Positions 4,745-5,886 of a stretch of DNA of 5,886 nucleotides are shown here, in pieces; position 1 is the stretch's first letter, and the number at the start of each line of letters is the position of its first letter. The position numbers and the translations under genes were made by a program. The stretch is from Acidobacteriota bacterium (GTDB lineage: Bacteria; Acidobacteriota; Vicinamibacteria; Vicinamibacterales; UBA8438), in the NCBI GenBank assembly GCA_003533545.1, contig DQEK01000150.1:1-5886 (forward strand). Direction: 5' to 3'. The notes under the pieces are model-generated. The model worked only from the letters and a program-made list of their open reading frames with translations, searched no databases and had not been told where the DNA came from.

Positions 4745-5886
4745 CTAGGGCACGCGTTCGGAGTAGTTCACACCCATATAGAGTCGGATAACGTTTCCGC
4801 TGTTGTCGAGCTCGAAGCGTGCGAGTTCTCCATGCGGACCACCACCGGTGCCTTCGATCTTGAAAGTGTGTTCCCCGACGGGTCGGAGTGTCGACTTGCC
4901 ACCCATTGGGTCGTCGCTGCGTGGCGAGATGACCATCAGTTCTTCGTTGAGCACGATGACCTGTCGCTCGCCACCGCGAGAACGATACATGCCAACATAC
5001 TGCGTCCACGAGGGATCTGCGGCGGCGGGAACTGCGGGTTGTGCCGTGGCGCGTACGATGGCCGGAGCAATCCACTCGAACGCTTTGTTCAGGTAGCGGC
5101 CTGGGTTACCGTCACCGCCGTTCGTGAACACCACGACACCTACGTTCTCCGTCGGGCTGAGCTGGGTAGTCGTGCGGTTACCAGGGTAGGAGCCGCCGTG
5201 GCCAATGAGGTCACGGTCTTCCCGATGAGAAATAGAGAACCCCCATCCGTTTCCGCCTCGCCAATTTTCTCTGAGCCAGTGCACGCGCTGCATTTCGCGC
5301 AGCGTGTTTGCGCGAAGCACCTCGGTGACGTGGGTTGAGCGCAGCCGCATCTGCCAGGAGAGAAACTTCAGCATGTCGTCGACGCTCGACGACAGTCCGG
5401 TGGCTGGGTCGAAGGCTCGGGCATCGATGAACGGCATCGTTTCACGCGGTTTATCGAGCCAGCGTCGGCCATAACCGGTGACGAGCCGGGCGCGGTGTGT
5501 GTCGCTCGGCACACCCACACTCGACGAGGTCATACCAAGTGGCGCCATGATCTCGGTTTCTACATACTCCTCGTAGGCGCGACCGGAGACCGTTTCGACG
5601 ATTGCGCCGGCGAGCGACAGGCCCAGGTTCGAGTACTTCCAGACCGTCGAAGCTGGATAGGCGGCTTGTTGCTGTGAGACGGTCTCGCGCAGGTCTTCGC
5701 GAGTCGGAAACTCGAATTCCGTCCACGAAGGATGATCAGACTCTCGCGGCAGGCCCGCTGAGTGGGTCAAGAGATTCGAGATCCGGATCGGGTCGGCCTC
5801 GGGATAGGGATTCTGCATGTCGAACCACGGCAGATGGTCGGTGATCGGGTCGTCGAGCCGCAACTTCCCGGCTTCCCGCAACTGCA
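4745..5886 (-). CDS. Serine hydrolase, beta-lactamase/PBP class C family (5' part outside the window)
   Basis: The last 379 or so residues of an alpha/beta serine hydrolase related to class C beta-lactamases, DD-peptidases and esterases. The frame stays open to the window edge, and the apparent start codon at 5881 is TTG read as Leu in QLREAGKLRLDDPI. In this family that segment directly follows the SxxK nucleophile helix, so SxxK lies just outside. Numbering from 5881, visible motifs are LLTHSAGLP (38-46), the catalytic YSN (Y83-N85 in WKYSNLGLSLAG), the PATGLSSSVDDM loop (159-170) and HGG (228-230), equivalent to KTG. After residue 285 comes a separate beta-rich C-terminal domain (WTQYVGMYRSRGGE to the end), as in members with an added DUF3471-like domain. 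Such proteins are usually exported; the signal would be upstream. It ends 75 bases before the 35-codon ORF on the same strand. Actual substrate unknown; beta-lactam resistance should not be assumed. Confidence 0.92.
   Translation of the reverse strand, partial: QLREAGKLRLDDPITDHLPWFDMQNPYPEADPIRISNLLTHSAGLPRESDHPSWTEFEFPTREDLRETVSQQQAAYPASTVWKYSNLGLSLAGAIVETVSGRAYEEYVETEIMAPLGMTSSSVGVPSDTHRARLVTGYGRRWLDKPRETMPFIDARAFDPATGLSSSVDDMLKFLSWQMRLRSTHVTEVLRANTLREMQRVHWLRENWRGGNGWGFSISHREDRDLIGHGGSYPGNRTTTQLSPTENVGVVVFTNGGDGNPGRYLNKAFEWIAPAIVRATAQPAVPAAADPSWTQYVGMYRSRGGERQVIVLNEELMVISPRSDDPMGGKSTLRPVGEHTFKIEGTGGGPHGELARFELDNSGNVIRLYMGVNYSERVP

Noticed and set aside
4832..5338. + strand ORF of 168 codons
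   Set aside because: Antisense to the serine hydrolase, whose YSN and HGG motifs and C-terminal domain are unmistakable in the other strand.

Overview
This is a bacterial window, moderately GC-rich by eye. Many of its products are exported or lipid-anchored, with Gram-negative-type signal peptides and lipoboxes. The mix of a YtcJ-type amidohydrolase, a cupredoxin-like lipoprotein, a secreted cupin and a class-C beta-lactamase-like serine hydrolase recalls uncultivated environmental lineages such as Acidobacteriota or Gemmatimonadota. That placement is an impression, not a demonstration. There are no rRNA, tRNA, CRISPR or mobile-element sequences.

Left half, + strand (1-3455): four genes in one direction with short gaps, probably one transcription unit. 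They are the C-terminal 474 residues of a metal-dependent amidohydrolase, a lipoprotein with an amicyanin-like type 1 copper site and a C-terminal carboxypeptidase-regulatory-like domain, an exported protein I do not recognise, and a small exported cupin.

Middle, - strand (4669 down to 3476): a compact four-gene soft-metal cluster. In transcription order it encodes a 35-residue single-TM peptide (too short for ordinary gene calling), a thioredoxin-fold protein with one N-terminal active Cys, a MerP-like heavy-metal-associated (HMA) lipoprotein, and a MerT-like membrane transporter. The HMA gene is the main discovery. Conventional reading stops at a UGA exactly where the first Cys of the GMxCxxC metal motif should be, but the same frame continues for 64 more codons through a complete HMA fold. 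A SECIS-like hairpin lies 11 nt after the UGA. I read this as a selenocysteine codon giving GMT-Sec-GGC, so the gene is a selenoprotein that naive calling would truncate or lose. TGA is an ordinary stop for other genes here, so general code reassignment is unlikely.

Right end, - strand (5886 down to 4745): a serine hydrolase of the beta-lactamase/PBP class C family. It enters from outside the window, so its SxxK nucleophile motif is missing. It lies upstream of the metal cluster on the same strand.

Working model (inference): the thioredoxin-like protein and the Sec/Cys HMA lipoprotein capture or reduce a soft metal such as Hg(II) and pass it to the MerT-like transporter. No MerA reductase or MerR regulator is visible, so the metal and the downstream detoxification step are open. 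All gaps between genes are shorter than 300 bases.
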